DNA of 64,000 nt, from contig NZ_WTUW01000001.1 of assembly GCF_009882915.1 (NCBI RefSeq), positions 310,357 through 374,356 on the forward strand. The letters run 5' to 3'. The notes under the pieces are model-generated. The model was given only the letters and a program-made list of their open reading frames with translations, did no database searches and was not told where the DNA came from. Each line of letters opens with the position of its first letter. The first letter of the stretch is position 1. A program made the position numbers and the translations under genes. This DNA is from Sneathiella litorea (GTDB lineage: Bacteria; Pseudomonadota; Alphaproteobacteria; Sneathiellales; Sneathiellaceae). Below are positions 41,140 to 49,964 of this stretch, piece by piece.

Positions 41140-42297
41140 ATGGTATTCAACCTTACCCGCCCCGTTGCAGTCAGCGCCGTATTACTCGTCGCGAGTTGCT
41201 CTTTTGTAGATGAAAAACTGCTGCCGCCCCTGACCGGGGACCCGGCCCCCGTAAAATCAGGACAGGAAGCCATGGCAATTGCCCAGAAGGCGGCGATGAC
41301 TGCCGACCCTACGGCAACGCAGGCCGCGATGGCTACAGCCACAGCGGCCACGCCTGCACCTCAGGCAGCACCAAGCCGGTTTCAACTGCCTGAGGTTACG
41401 ACAGCGCCCAGCACGGGCACAGTTGTCGGGCAACGGGTTGAAGCCTTGCGAGAAAACCTCCGTGCCCTGCAAGCACGCGTAAACCAGAGCAGCGCCCAGT
41501 ACGAGGCGATTGAGGCATCAACCACAGCGACGTCTCAGCGATATCACGGCACTATGGCCGCGATTAATACGCGCCTTCAGATCGGCACGACCAAAGGGAA
41601 CCCGATCTTGATCAATCAGTGGAATGAAGCCCAGAGTGATCTTGAGAAAATTGCGGCGGATGTTTCCGAGATGAACAGCCTGGCGAATACGGCCGCAGGA
41701 GATGCCGGCGAAGTTGGCTTCCTGCTCGAATCGGTGCAATCCGCCTTTGAACTCAGCGGCGCGATTGAAGAGGATCACCGGCAATTGACGGTACTGGAAG
41801 ATGAAACCAGCCGGACTTCAGTGCTTGCGAACCGTCTTTTGAACCAGCTCACCAATGATATCAACCGCCAGACCGCTTATGTCGGGACAGAACGGATGAA
41901 CCTCACCAACACCTCGATTGCGATCAAGAATGGCGGGTTTTTAGGAACAAGTGCCGGCACCCGAAATTACCTTGATACAGCATCAGCGAATACGGCTTCG
42001 AATGAACGGCAGGCACTGGTTATCATCCGTTTCAACCGGGATGACGTAGCATACGAGCAGGCACTTTACGATGCGGTTAGCCGCACCATGCAGGAACGCC
42101 CTCAAGCGACCTTTGATGTTGTCTCAATAGCCCCGATTAACGGCAACCTGGCCAGTAACCAGACTAAATCCATACAGAATGCGGAACGTGTCTTGCGGTC
42201 ACTGACCGACATGGGCCTGCCCGCGTCACGGGTTAATCTATCCAGCACGACGAATAGTGCCATCACCACAAATGAAGTGCATGTGTTTGTTCGCTAA
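41140..42297 (+). CDS. Predicted lipoprotein with coiled coil and OmpA-like C-terminal domain
   Basis: From the ATG at 41140 the product is 385 residues with a lipobox LLVASC (Cys21 or so), an Ala/Thr/Pro-rich linker, a helical region with long heptads (about 95-290: RVEALRENLRALQARVN, DLEKIAADVSEMNSL) and a C-terminal globular part (ALVIIRFNRDDVAYEQALYDAVSRT to VHVFVR). The last part resembles OmpA-type peptidoglycan-binding or sporulation-like domains in layout, but the NX2LSX2RA motif is only approximate (NAERVLRSLTDMGLPASRV). It probably sits at the outer membrane facing the periplasm. Function unknown; the frame extends upstream without a better start. Confidence 0.7.
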   Translation: MVFNLTRPVAVSAVLLVASCSFVDEKLLPPLTGDPAPVKSGQEAMAIAQKAAMTADPTATQAAMATATAATPAPQAAPSRFQLPEVTTAPSTGTVVGQRVEALRENLRALQARVNQSSAQYEAIEASTTATSQRYHGTMAAINTRLQIGTTKGNPILINQWNEAQSDLEKIAADVSEMNSLANTAAGDAGEVGFLLESVQSAFELSGAIEEDHRQLTVLEDETSRTSVLANRLLNQLTNDINRQTAYVGTERMNLTNTSIAIKNGGFLGTSAGTRNYLDTASANTASNERQALVIIRFNRDDVAYEQALYDAVSRTMQERPQATFDVVSIAPINGNLASNQTKSIQNAERVLRSLTDMGLPASRVNLSSTTNSAITTNEVHVFVR

Positions 42298-42314
42298 CGA
42301 TTGAGCTGACGATA

Positions 42315-42350
42315 TAAAAAAAGCGACGGTAGTTCCCGTCGCTTTTTTTG
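42315..42350. terminator. Bidirectional rho-independent terminator
   Basis: AGCGACGG pairs with CCGTCGCT around a five-base loop, with A-run before and T-run after, between converging genes ending at 42297 (plus) and 42383 (minus). Confidence 0.9.
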
Positions 42351-42382
42351 TTAGTAAAACCGTGAATGCGGCCAGCTATTCT

Positions 42383-43012
42383 TTAGCTGAAGATCATACC
42401 CTCAACATTCTCTACGAAGAAGGCAATCCCGACACCGGCCGCAACCGCCCCAGCGATCCGCGGTTTTGTAGCCGCTGCCTCGGTCGCATGCCAAAGTTTC
42501 TCAGCAACAAATCCGGCGCCGAGCGCAATTGAATACTGAATGGCCGCAAAGCCGATGAGGTAAGCGGCCAAGGCTGTATTTTCGGCCCCAACAATCGCCT
42601 CACCGTAGGCGCCACCGTGAAACAGGCCGGCAATGGCAAAAATTGCCACATATAAACTCGATGGTATTTTCCGGCCTGACATGACCAAAGCGCCCAAAAG
42701 AATGACAGAACCGGTGATCACCAACTCTGCAAAAGGTAGACTCGCGCCGTTCGCAATCAACAGACAGCCCGCGACGGTCCCGAGAATAAAGGCAAGCGGC
42801 GCCATATATTTTCTTGTCAGAAATACCGCCGCCAATCCCACCAGAATGACGAAGGCCAGATGATCAATCCCAATAATCGGGTGCCCGATGCCGGACAACA
42901 GCCCTTCCATGAAGGTATTGGGCGTCGCGCCTCCCATCGGATGATGGGCATAGGCCAAACCTGGAACCGCCACACCTGCCAGCACGGTCGCCGCCGTTAG
43001 TTTATATCGCAT
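42383..43012 (-). CDS. hupE: HupE/UreJ family metal permease (B12-regulated)
   Basis: The 209-residue membrane protein has a signal-like N-terminus ending in AYAHHPMGG and six or so helices. The family motif HPIIGIDHLAFVILVG (His and Asp in the metal path) lies near residue 45, and GLFHGGAYGEAIVG near 128. HupE/UreJ proteins import nickel or cobalt. A cobalamin riboswitch directly upstream argues for cobalt, since cobalt import feeds B12 synthesis and would be repressed by the vitamin. The ATG at 43012 has AGGAGA six bases before it; no hydrogenase or urease genes are nearby. Confidence 0.9.
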   Translation of the reverse strand: MRYKLTAATVLAGVAVPGLAYAHHPMGGATPNTFMEGLLSGIGHPIIGIDHLAFVILVGLAAVFLTRKYMAPLAFILGTVAGCLLIANGASLPFAELVITGSVILLGALVMSGRKIPSSLYVAIFAIAGLFHGGAYGEAIVGAENTALAAYLIGFAAIQYSIALGAGFVAEKLWHATEAAATKPRIAGAVAAGVGIAFFVENVEGMIFS

Positions 43013-43062
43013 GTCATTCTCCTGTTTTCGTCTCACCCGACGACTTGACTTCATTTTATTCT

Positions 43063-43232
43063 CAGCGGCAGGTCTCCTGGCTCGCGCGAAAACCGCATTT
43101 TCTACCTTCCCAGATCACTCCAGTGGTATCATCGAAAACACTTCGGCGCTCACAGTTGCGGGGGCAGCTATAGATTTAGGCAATGAAATGCCCGCACTAT
43201 ATTCCCTCTTGATCTACCGTCAAATCCGATAG
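43063..43232 (-). promoter_or_regulatory. Cobalamin (B12) riboswitch
   Basis: On the minus strand the two most conserved blocks of the cobalamin element are present: GCTGCCCCCGCAACTG (B12 box region, about 43157) and GAGCCAGGAGACCTGCC (about 43067-43083), in the right order, with a GGGAAT..GTGCGGGC helix at the 5' side. The 3' end lies about 50 bases before hupE, so binding probably occludes its ribosome site or ends transcription. The rest of 43013-43470 holds only an AT-rich promoter region for the next gene. Confidence 0.92.
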
Positions 43233-43383
43233 AACCGCCTTGCGCAAACTTTATCAACTGCGATCCAGAATGACCAGCGGCAATTATTCTCATTTGTACT
43301 CTTGTCTGTATCACCGGGCCACCTTACCTCCAGTAAAGAAGCAGCAACACACAATGATATGTGCACCGAAATACCTACTTTAA

Positions 43384-43399
43384 AATAATTCCAATTATT
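43384..43399. promoter_or_regulatory. AT-rich palindrome before the peroxiredoxin gene
   Basis: AATAATT-CC-AATTATT is perfectly symmetrical and lies 71 bases upstream of the ATG at 43471. It could be a regulator site for the Prx-Grx gene. AT-rich dyads also arise by chance. Confidence 0.3.
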
Positions 43400-43470
43400 A
43401 CTTGCAATATGTTTGACCATCAATATATAACGCTTGTCATCAGATTTTGCATAGAAATGGAGTTTAGAAG

Positions 43471-44217
43471 ATGAAAAATATGGAAGGCCAGAAAGTACCG
43501 AATGTCACCTTTAAAACGCGCGACGGCGATGCCTGGTGCGACGTGACAACGGACGAGCTTTTCAAGGGCCAGAAGGTTGTTTTGTTTGCTCTTCCGGGAG
43601 CATTTACACCGACCTGCTCCTCGTCGCATCTCCCTCGATATAATGAACTTGCGCCGACCTTCAAAGAGTCCGGCGTCGACCGCGTAATCTGCCTTTCGGT
43701 CAACGACACCTTCGTCATGAACGAATGGAAAAAAGACCAGAAGGCCGATAACATTACGTTCATCCCTGACGGGACAGGCGCCTTCACCGACGGCATGAAC
43801 ATGCTTGTAAACAAGGAGGACCTTGGTTTTGGCAAGCGTAGCTGGCGCTATTCCATGCTGGTGAATGATGGCGTTGTTGAGAAAATGTTCATCGAGCCGG
43901 AAGTTGAAGGCGACCCGTTCGAGGTTTCCGATGCAGACACGATGCTGAAATACCTCAACCCGAGCGCGGAAAAGCCGAAAGCGATTACGGTATTCTCAAA
44001 ACCCGGCTGCGGCCATTGCGCCAGAGCTAAATCAGCACTGGAAAATGCTGGCCTTGGGTATGAGGAAATCGTTCTTGGTACCGATGCTACGATGCGCTCC
44101 CTGAGGGCTGTATCAGGCGCTTTGACAACACCCCAGATTTTTATAGATGGGGAGAAAATCGGTGGTGCGGACGAGCTGGAAGTTTATCTGAATTCGGCAA
44201 AATCCGCCGCAGCGTAA
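43471..44217 (+). CDS. Peroxiredoxin-glutaredoxin hybrid (Prx5/Grx fusion)
   Basis: The 248-residue protein fuses an N-terminal atypical 2-Cys/1-Cys Prx5 domain ([14 protein letters not shown], peroxidatic Cys49) to a C-terminal glutaredoxin with the active site CGHC (Cys180, Cys183) and the GSH-binding [14 protein letters not shown]. The fused Grx reduces the peroxidase with glutathione, so the protein removes hydrogen or organic peroxides. A Cys-X2-Cys start and 248 residues match known hybrids. The GGAG ribosome site is 11 bases before the ATG. Monocistronic, with a strong terminator following. Confidence 0.93.
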   Translation: MKNMEGQKVPNVTFKTRDGDAWCDVTTDELFKGQKVVLFALPGAFTPTCSSSHLPRYNELAPTFKESGVDRVICLSVNDTFVMNEWKKDQKADNITFIPDGTGAFTDGMNMLVNKEDLGFGKRSWRYSMLVNDGVVEKMFIEPEVEGDPFEVSDADTMLKYLNPSAEKPKAITVFSKPGCGHCARAKSALENAGLGYEEIVLGTDATMRSLRAVSGALTTPQIFIDGEKIGGADELEVYLNSAKSAAA

Positions 44218-44261
44218 ACGTCTCATTTGCGATTAAGAAGGGCGTTAAAATTCCCTTATAT

Positions 44262-44300
44262 AAAAAAACCCGCTGGTGTGAGCCAGCGGGTTTTGCATTT
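44262..44300. terminator. Bidirectional terminator
   Basis: AAAACCCGCTGG (44265-44276) pairs with CCAGCGGGTTTT (44283-44294) around a short loop, with an A-run before and T-rich tail after. It separates the converging prx and substrate-binding-protein genes. Confidence 0.9.
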
Positions 44301-44326
44301 TTAGTAAAGGCTATAAGCCGCTACTC

Positions 44327-45805
44327 TTAATCGCTCCAGGATATGCGGGAGGCATCCGTGACGAAGAAAGGCATGTCCTTCCAAACGCCATTCAGCCCCT
44401 TACGCACCACAATAACGCGCGGCAACTGGAACAAATATCCGTTCACGGCTTCCTCAGCCAGCATCTTCTGCGCTGTCTGCAACAGTTCGGTCCGCTCTGC
44501 CGCTGAGGCAGCAGATTCAGCTGCAGCGACTACTTCGTTAAACTTCGGATTGTCATAGTTGAAATAGTAATTTTCACGAGCGTAAATGCCGATATCCATT
44601 GGTTCAACATGCGAGACGATGGACAGATCATAGTTTTTCTTCTTGTAAACCTCGTCCAGCCATTTCGGCCAGTCGACATTCTCGATCTTTATTTTGAAGC
44701 CCGCTTTTTCAAGCTGTGATGCGACGATCTGGCCGCCCTTACGGGCATAATCATCTACTGGCGGTAACTTCAGAGAAAGCTCCAGCCCATCCGGATATCC
44801 GGCTTCTGCCAGAAGTTTCTTGGACAGTTCCGGATCAAACGGATAGGTTCCGGTCAGGTCGACATAGTCAGGATGATGCGGCGCAAAATGCGAACCGATC
44901 GGTGTTCCGTACCCAAACATTGCACCATCAATGATTTCCTGACGATTGATTGCATGGGCAATCGCCTGCCGGACCTTCAGCTTGGAAAGTGCTTCATTCC
45001 CGTTATTGGTACTGAGAATGGTCTCACCATTTGTATTCCCAACCAAAATATTGAAATCATCCTTAAGAGAATCGCTCCCAACCAGTTCGTTTGGAATGTC
45101 AGCAACGTCCACATCTCCGGCCAGCAACGCAGCAAGACGAGCAGTGCCGTCACCAATGAAACGGATCGTCACATTTTTGATCGCCACCGCATCCGTATCG
45201 CGATAGGTATCCGCCGCAACCAGTTTAAGACTGTCACCTTTCGTCCAGCTTTCGAACTTATAAGGGCCTGTACCAACCGGTTTGGTTGCGTTTGTCGCAT
45301 CCGAAGCCGGATCTACAATCACGGCTGTAGATTCGCTTAATTGCTCAAGCAAGGCCGGGCGACGCTCTTTCAGCTTGATAACAACCGTATTGGCGTCCGG
45401 TGTTTCAACGCTTTCCATATTCGTGAAGCGGTCTTTACGCTTATTCTGACTGTCTTCGGCGGCATTGGCATCAAAAGTGTATTTGACGTCAGAGCTATCG
45501 AAATCCGCGCCATCATGGAATTTCGCACCTTCGACAAGCTTAAAAGTGTATGTCAGGCCATCATCACTGATTGTCCAGCTTTCGGCGAGGCTTGGATGAA
45601 CCATGCCCTTTTCATCCACGCGCGTCAGCCCTTCATAGATATTATATAGTGTGGTCAGCGAAATCGCCGCGGCCGCACCGGTGCGCGGGTCAAGCCCGGG
45701 TGGTTCCAGCCTCTGAGCGAAGGTAACGCTGTCTTTCGCTGCCATGGCCGAAAACGGAGCCAACATGGCGCCGGCAAGGGCGGCAGCAATAATGAGTCTC
45801 TTCAT
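44327..45805 (-). CDS. ABC transporter substrate-binding protein, family 5 (peptide/opine type)
   Basis: The 492-residue protein has a clear signal peptide (MKRLIIAAALAGAMLAPFSAMA) and the family 5 (DppA/OppA) pattern: RLEPPGLDPRTG, YNIYEGLTRVDEKGMVHPSLAESW and the later HHPDYVDLTGTYPFDPELSKKLLAEAG stretch. It binds an oligopeptide or similar ligand in the periplasm and delivers it to an ABC permease. No permease or ATPase genes lie next to it. It follows the P1 peptidase gene by 32 bases on the same strand, so peptides are a natural ligand guess. Confidence 0.9.
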   Translation of the reverse strand: MKRLIIAAALAGAMLAPFSAMAAKDSVTFAQRLEPPGLDPRTGAAAAISLTTLYNIYEGLTRVDEKGMVHPSLAESWTISDDGLTYTFKLVEGAKFHDGADFDSSDVKYTFDANAAEDSQNKRKDRFTNMESVETPDANTVVIKLKERRPALLEQLSESTAVIVDPASDATNATKPVGTGPYKFESWTKGDSLKLVAADTYRDTDAVAIKNVTIRFIGDGTARLAALLAGDVDVADIPNELVGSDSLKDDFNILVGNTNGETILSTNNGNEALSKLKVRQAIAHAINRQEIIDGAMFGYGTPIGSHFAPHHPDYVDLTGTYPFDPELSKKLLAEAGYPDGLELSLKLPPVDDYARKGGQIVASQLEKAGFKIKIENVDWPKWLDEVYKKKNYDLSIVSHVEPMDIGIYARENYYFNYDNPKFNEVVAAAESAASAAERTELLQTAQKMLAEEAVNGYLFQLPRVIVVRKGLNGVWKDMPFFVTDASRISWSD

Positions 45806-45837
45806 TGACTTCTCTCCCTAAAATAAACGTAACGATA

Positions 45838-46824
45838 CTAAGACATAAACCCAGGTAGACCACCTAAACTTTTGGCGTTGTAAACACCTCGAGCGATGGA
45901 ACGGGCGACACAATCCGCGGCCATTGCCCCGATCCTTGCCACACCAAGCGGTCTTGGCCCGGCTAACTCTTCCTTCTCGGTCGATAATACAAAAATACTA
46001 TCGCCGTCAAAGGGGGTATGTACAGGCCTAATTGAACGTGCCAATCCGTCGTGAGCCATGATCGCGACACGCTTCGCTTCTGATTTCGTGAGAGTAATAT
46101 TGGTTGCGATGACACCAATAGTAGTATTTTCCGCAAGCCGCGATTCCACGGGCATATCCAGCGGCATGTCCTTCTTAAACTCAGGGGCCCCAAAGCCCCC
46201 AAATTCTTCACCCTGTTCAAATGGCCAGGCCCAAAAGTGCCGCGTTCCTGGCATGATCACACTACCGACCGGATTGACAGCAAAAACCGCTCCTACCTGA
46301 ATGCCGTCATCACTTACAAGAGAGGCACTCCCCAGCCCGCCTTTCATCTTGCCGGCGGCAGCGCCATATCCTGCGCCAACATTACCAAGCGGAAAATCCT
46401 CCCCTGCATTTTCCGTGGCATCAATGCCAAGCTGGCGATAGGGCGGCATATCTCCCCAATTCTTGTTTCCGGAGTTCGCCAGATCGAACAATATGGCAGC
46501 CGGCACGATCGGTACATGAATACCCTTCGCCTCGAACCCGCGCCCCTGTTTGGCGAGCGCCATAACCGCGCCCGACGCAGCCTCTAATCCGTAGACGGAC
46601 CCCCCACTTAAAACGATGGCATCCACCCGCTCCACCATGCAGTCTGGATTAAGTGCTTCAGTTTCACGCGTACCCGGTCCACCGCCGCGAACGTCCACAC
46701 CACCAACCGCCGCATTATCGGGGACAACCACTGTCACCCCGGACATTGCTCCCGGATCTTCAGCATTGCCGATTTTTATACCTTCAACATCTGTGATAAG
46801 ATTTCTGGTGCCAGGTTTGTTCAT
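45838..46824 (-). CDS. P1 family peptidase (DmpA/BapA-type aminopeptidase)
   Basis: The 328-residue Ntn-hydrolase-like protein has the family opening RNLITDVEGIKIGNAEDPGAMSGVTVV, the VLSGGSVYGLEAASGAV block and the self-cleavage region ENTTIGVIATNITLTK, where a Thr/Ser becomes the new N-terminal nucleophile. Members cleave D-amino acid amides or beta-peptides. The absence of a signal peptide suggests cytoplasmic action on imported peptides. It shares an operon with the periplasmic peptide-binding protein and is divergent from gamma-glutamyltransferase. Confidence 0.9.
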   Translation of the reverse strand: MNKPGTRNLITDVEGIKIGNAEDPGAMSGVTVVVPDNAAVGGVDVRGGGPGTRETEALNPDCMVERVDAIVLSGGSVYGLEAASGAVMALAKQGRGFEAKGIHVPIVPAAILFDLANSGNKNWGDMPPYRQLGIDATENAGEDFPLGNVGAGYGAAAGKMKGGLGSASLVSDDGIQVGAVFAVNPVGSVIMPGTRHFWAWPFEQGEEFGGFGAPEFKKDMPLDMPVESRLAENTTIGVIATNITLTKSEAKRVAIMAHDGLARSIRPVHTPFDGDSIFVLSTEKEELAGPRPLGVARIGAMAADCVARSIARGVYNAKSLGGLPGFMS

Positions 46825-46844
46825 AATAATTATCTTTTGCTTTT

Positions 46845-46866
46845 GTTTACGTAACGTTAGCGTTAG
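46845..46866. promoter_or_regulatory. Possible third MerR-type site
   Basis: GTTTACGTAACGTTAGCGTTAG has a TTTACGT start and ACGTTAGCGTTA repeats resembling the MerR palindrome, but one base shorter in the centre. It lies between the divergent P1 peptidase and ggt genes, 21 bases upstream of the former's start. Weak match. Confidence 0.3.
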
Positions 46867-46924
46867 CTATTCCAACGGTCAACTTATCTTCGCTACTGCA
46901 ACAAATTCGCAAGGAGCTCCCTAA

Positions 46925-48640
46925 ATGCACGCTCTCTCCCTGTTCCGGTATTCTCCATGGCATCTATTGCTGTCTCTCTGTTTATTCTGCCTACTGCTCA
47001 CATCCCCGCTTCGGGCGGAGAGTAATCAGAAATTCATGATCACGGCGGCTAATCCGTTGGCGGCTGCGGCGGGACAGGACATGCTTGCCCGTGGTGGAAG
47101 TGCTGTCGATGCGGCGATTGCAACGCAGATGGTGCTTACACTGGTAGAACCGCAATCTTCAGGTATAGGCGGCGGCGCCTTTATGCTCTTTTTTGACAGG
47201 GAAACCAAAAGGCTGGAGACATATGACGGACGGGAAACCGCTCCGGCGGCTGTTCAGGAAACCCATTTCCTTAAAGCAGATGGTACCAAGAAAAAATTTT
47301 ATGATGCTGTCGTTGGTGGTGGATCTGTCGGCGTCCCTGGCGTTGTTGCCATGATGGCAAAGGCCCATCAGGATCATGGAATACTGCAATGGAAGGATCT
47401 TTTTGAACCGGCAATCAAACTGGCCGAGGAGGGATTCCTGATTTCACCCCGACTTCATTACCTGGTCGACAGAGATAAGTATCTGAATACCAAGGCAGCA
47501 GCGGCAGCATATTTTTATAACATGGACGGCACAGCAAAACCTGCAGGTGAGCGTTTAAAAAATCCTTCCCTTGCGGCAACGTTAAAACAGATTGCCAATG
47601 GTGGGCCGGATGTTTTCTATCGCGGTGACATTGCCAAGTCGATTGTCGATGCCGTTCGCAGTGATAACGGTAATCCGGGCCTGCTCACACTCAATGATCT
47701 AGCTAATTATGAAGCCGTAAAAAGAGAGCCGGTTTGCGCACTGTATCGCAGCCATCAAATTTGTGGAATGGGGCCGCCGACATCTGGCGGGATCACCTTG
47801 TTGCAAGCCTTGCGTATCCTTGAAAACTGGAACATGCCTACAATCACACCGGGTAGTAGTGCGGCGATTGACCTGATCGCACAGGCCAGCGCACTTGCTT
47901 TTGCTGACCGCGGAAAATATCTTGCAGATGGCGATTTCGTTGATGTTCCGATCGAGAGCTTATTGGGAGAGAGTTACACTGCTAACCGGGCCAAGTTAGT
48001 CAAACCCGGCGAATCACCTCTGCCGTTTAAGGCGGGAGTTCCACTGGAAAAACAAGGCTCTCTTGGTCTGGATAATGCCATTGAACTGCCCTCCACCAGC
48101 CATTTCAGTATTCTGGACAGTTTTGGAAATGCTGTCTCCATGACCACATCGGTCGAAAATGTATTTGGTTCACGATTGATGACTGGCGGTTTCATTCTCA
48201 ATAACCAGCTTACCGATTTTTCCTTCTCCCCCACCACCGAAGACGGGCCCATTGCCAACCGCATCGAACCGAATAAGCGCCCCCGCAGTTCGATGTCGCC
48301 GACCATGGTGTTTGACAAGGACGGAAACTTGCACATGGTCATCGGGTCACCCGGTGGTAGCCGGATAATCGGTTATGTCCTGAAAACAATTATTGCTTCC
48401 CTCGACTGGAATATGGATATGCAGTCGGCCATCGATATGCCCCACTTCATAAACCGGAACGGGACACTTGACCTGGAAGCGGAAACTTCCCTTGTGGCTC
48501 TTAAACCTGCGATGGAGGCCATGGGATATGAGGTAAAAGTCCGCAGTCTCAATAGTGGGCTTCATGGCATCCAGATCACAGACGACGGCCTTGAAGGAGG
48601 GGCAGACCCGCGCCGTGAGGGCGTAGTTCTTACAGATTAG
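46925..48640 (+). CDS. ggt: Gamma-glutamyltransferase
   Basis: The 571-residue Ntn hydrolase transfers or hydrolyses the gamma-glutamyl group of glutathione in the periplasm. A signal peptide with its hydrophobic core near residues 13-26 ends about AES. The large subunit includes AIATQMVLTLVEPQSSGIGGGAFML, and autocleavage occurs before the nucleophile Thr391 in ELPSTSHFSILDSFGNAVSMTTSVE. The C-terminal GSPGGSRIIGYVL oxyanion region is intact. AGGAG lies close to the ATG. Divergent from the P1 peptidase gene; together they point to peptide and glutathione salvage. Confidence 0.95.
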   Translation: MHALSLFRYSPWHLLLSLCLFCLLLTSPLRAESNQKFMITAANPLAAAAGQDMLARGGSAVDAAIATQMVLTLVEPQSSGIGGGAFMLFFDRETKRLETYDGRETAPAAVQETHFLKADGTKKKFYDAVVGGGSVGVPGVVAMMAKAHQDHGILQWKDLFEPAIKLAEEGFLISPRLHYLVDRDKYLNTKAAAAAYFYNMDGTAKPAGERLKNPSLAATLKQIANGGPDVFYRGDIAKSIVDAVRSDNGNPGLLTLNDLANYEAVKREPVCALYRSHQICGMGPPTSGGITLLQALRILENWNMPTITPGSSAAIDLIAQASALAFADRGKYLADGDFVDVPIESLLGESYTANRAKLVKPGESPLPFKAGVPLEKQGSLGLDNAIELPSTSHFSILDSFGNAVSMTTSVENVFGSRLMTGGFILNNQLTDFSFSPTTEDGPIANRIEPNKRPRSSMSPTMVFDKDGNLHMVIGSPGGSRIIGYVLKTIIASLDWNMDMQSAIDMPHFINRNGTLDLEAETSLVALKPAMEAMGYEVKVRSLNSGLHGIQITDDGLEGGADPRREGVVLTD

Positions 48641-48646
48641 AGATAG

Positions 48647-49420
48647 CTAGTTTTCAGGTAGTTGAACCACGATAAAAAGCCTGGAAAAGGGGTACAGGGT
48701 CGAATCATCCTGCCTGACAGGATAGGATTCCAACAATCTCTCGGCATACTGGCCTTCAAATACTTCTGCTTCTGCCGTATCAAGTGCTTCGAGGAACGGG
48801 CGGAGTGCTGTCCCCCGCGTCCATTCAAGGACTGCATCCCGGCCTTTCAGAACCTGGTAATAGGTCGTCTCCCAAATATTGATTTTCTCGACCAGAGGCG
48901 AGAGAAATTCAAAATACCAGTTGATATTGTGGACAGGTGCGGGGCGCACCAATGGCCCCAACTTGTCGACCCATTCCGGGGATTCGGCAAGATCATAAAG
49001 ATTTTGATGGGACGGGGCGGAGAAATTGTTGGGCATCTGTACGGCGAGCACCCCGCCAGGCCGCAATTGCTCCAACAATTTAGGGAACACCGTTTCATGG
49101 TTATCAAGCCAGTGAAGCGCCGCGTTACTGAAAATCAGATTACCCTTGCTGGTCGGCGAAAAATTAGCAATATCCGCCTGTTTCCACTCAAGAGACGGAT
49201 GGTTACTCCGAGCCGTCGCAAGCATCTCTGCGGAACTGTCGATACCGGTGACAATCGCTTCATTCCAGTGTTGCGAGAGGAGTGCCGTCACATTTCCTGT
49301 ACCGCAACCCAGATCATAGATCACATACGGCGAAATCAACGGAACCTGTGATAGCAGATCCAGTGCTGGACGCAGCCGATGATCGGAAAAGAGATTATAT
49401 TGATCCGGGTTCCATGCCAT
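48647..49420 (-). CDS. tam: Trans-aconitate 2-methyltransferase-like SAM methyltransferase
   Basis: The 257-residue Rossmann methyltransferase has motif I VIYDLGCGTGNVTALL, motif II GIDSSAEMLATAR and a later NLIFSNAALHWLDNH that is typical of Tam proteins. It starts MAWNPDQYNLFSDHRLRPALDLL, as Tam does, and the length (about 255) matches. Tam methylates trans-aconitate, an inhibitory side product of aconitase, using SAM. It is cytoplasmic and convergent with ggt (stop to stop six bases). Confidence 0.9.
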   Translation of the reverse strand: MAWNPDQYNLFSDHRLRPALDLLSQVPLISPYVIYDLGCGTGNVTALLSQHWNEAIVTGIDSSAEMLATARSNHPSLEWKQADIANFSPTSKGNLIFSNAALHWLDNHETVFPKLLEQLRPGGVLAVQMPNNFSAPSHQNLYDLAESPEWVDKLGPLVRPAPVHNINWYFEFLSPLVEKINIWETTYYQVLKGRDAVLEWTRGTALRPFLEALDTAEAEVFEGQYAERLLESYPVRQDDSTLYPFSRLFIVVQLPEN

Positions 49421-49552
49421 TGCCTGCTCTTCCTCCTAATGGATAATACGGAACAGGTTAGCAATATTAAACAATAAGTACACCGCCGTTTCAGCGAATA
49501 AGAACAATACAGTCGGCGGGACCCTATCTATTTGGGAGCACGAAAGGCATGC

Positions 49553-49876
49553 CTACTCTTCGACAGTAATAGCCTCAATTCCTGTGGATGCGAGTGCTGG
49601 AACTTTACGCACCCTCTCCGACTTCTCTGTCTGGTAAGGATTTTGCTCTGAATAACAATTTACCGCTCCGAGCGACTTATAACAATAAAGTGCAGGCTGA
49701 ATGTAAATCTCGGATTCGGTCGGGCAGAAATCATCTCCCGAAGAAAGGTTAGCAAAAGAGCATGACTCACCAAAGATGCCGGCAACATTCTTATCGGCCG
49801 ATTTGAAGACGTCGCTGGAGCAGCCACTTGTCATCGCGGCTATTCCAATTATAAACCAAATATGTTTGTGCTGCAT
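49553..49876 (-). CDS. Small predicted lipoprotein
   Basis: The 107-residue product begins with a hydrophobic signal and lipobox TSGC near residue 19, predicting a lipid-anchored periplasmic protein. The mature part contains several cysteines (GESCSF, DDFCPTE, YCYKSL, VNCYSE) that may form disulfides. AGGGCG lies upstream of the ATG. No family is recognised, and it is flanked by unrelated genes. The layout, a short lipobox peptide with four mature cysteines, is like the lipoprotein at 1405, although the sequences are not alike. Confidence 0.6.
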   Translation of the reverse strand: MQHKHIWFIIGIAAMTSGCSSDVFKSADKNVAGIFGESCSFANLSSGDDFCPTESEIYIQPALYCYKSLGAVNCYSEQNPYQTEKSERVRKVPALASTGIEAITVEE

Positions 49877-49964
49877 TATCGCCCTGCAGAATATCCCAGA
49901 TATCGACCAAATTGTACTTAAACATCACTAATCGACAACATATGGCAGGAGCGTTTAAATAGCG

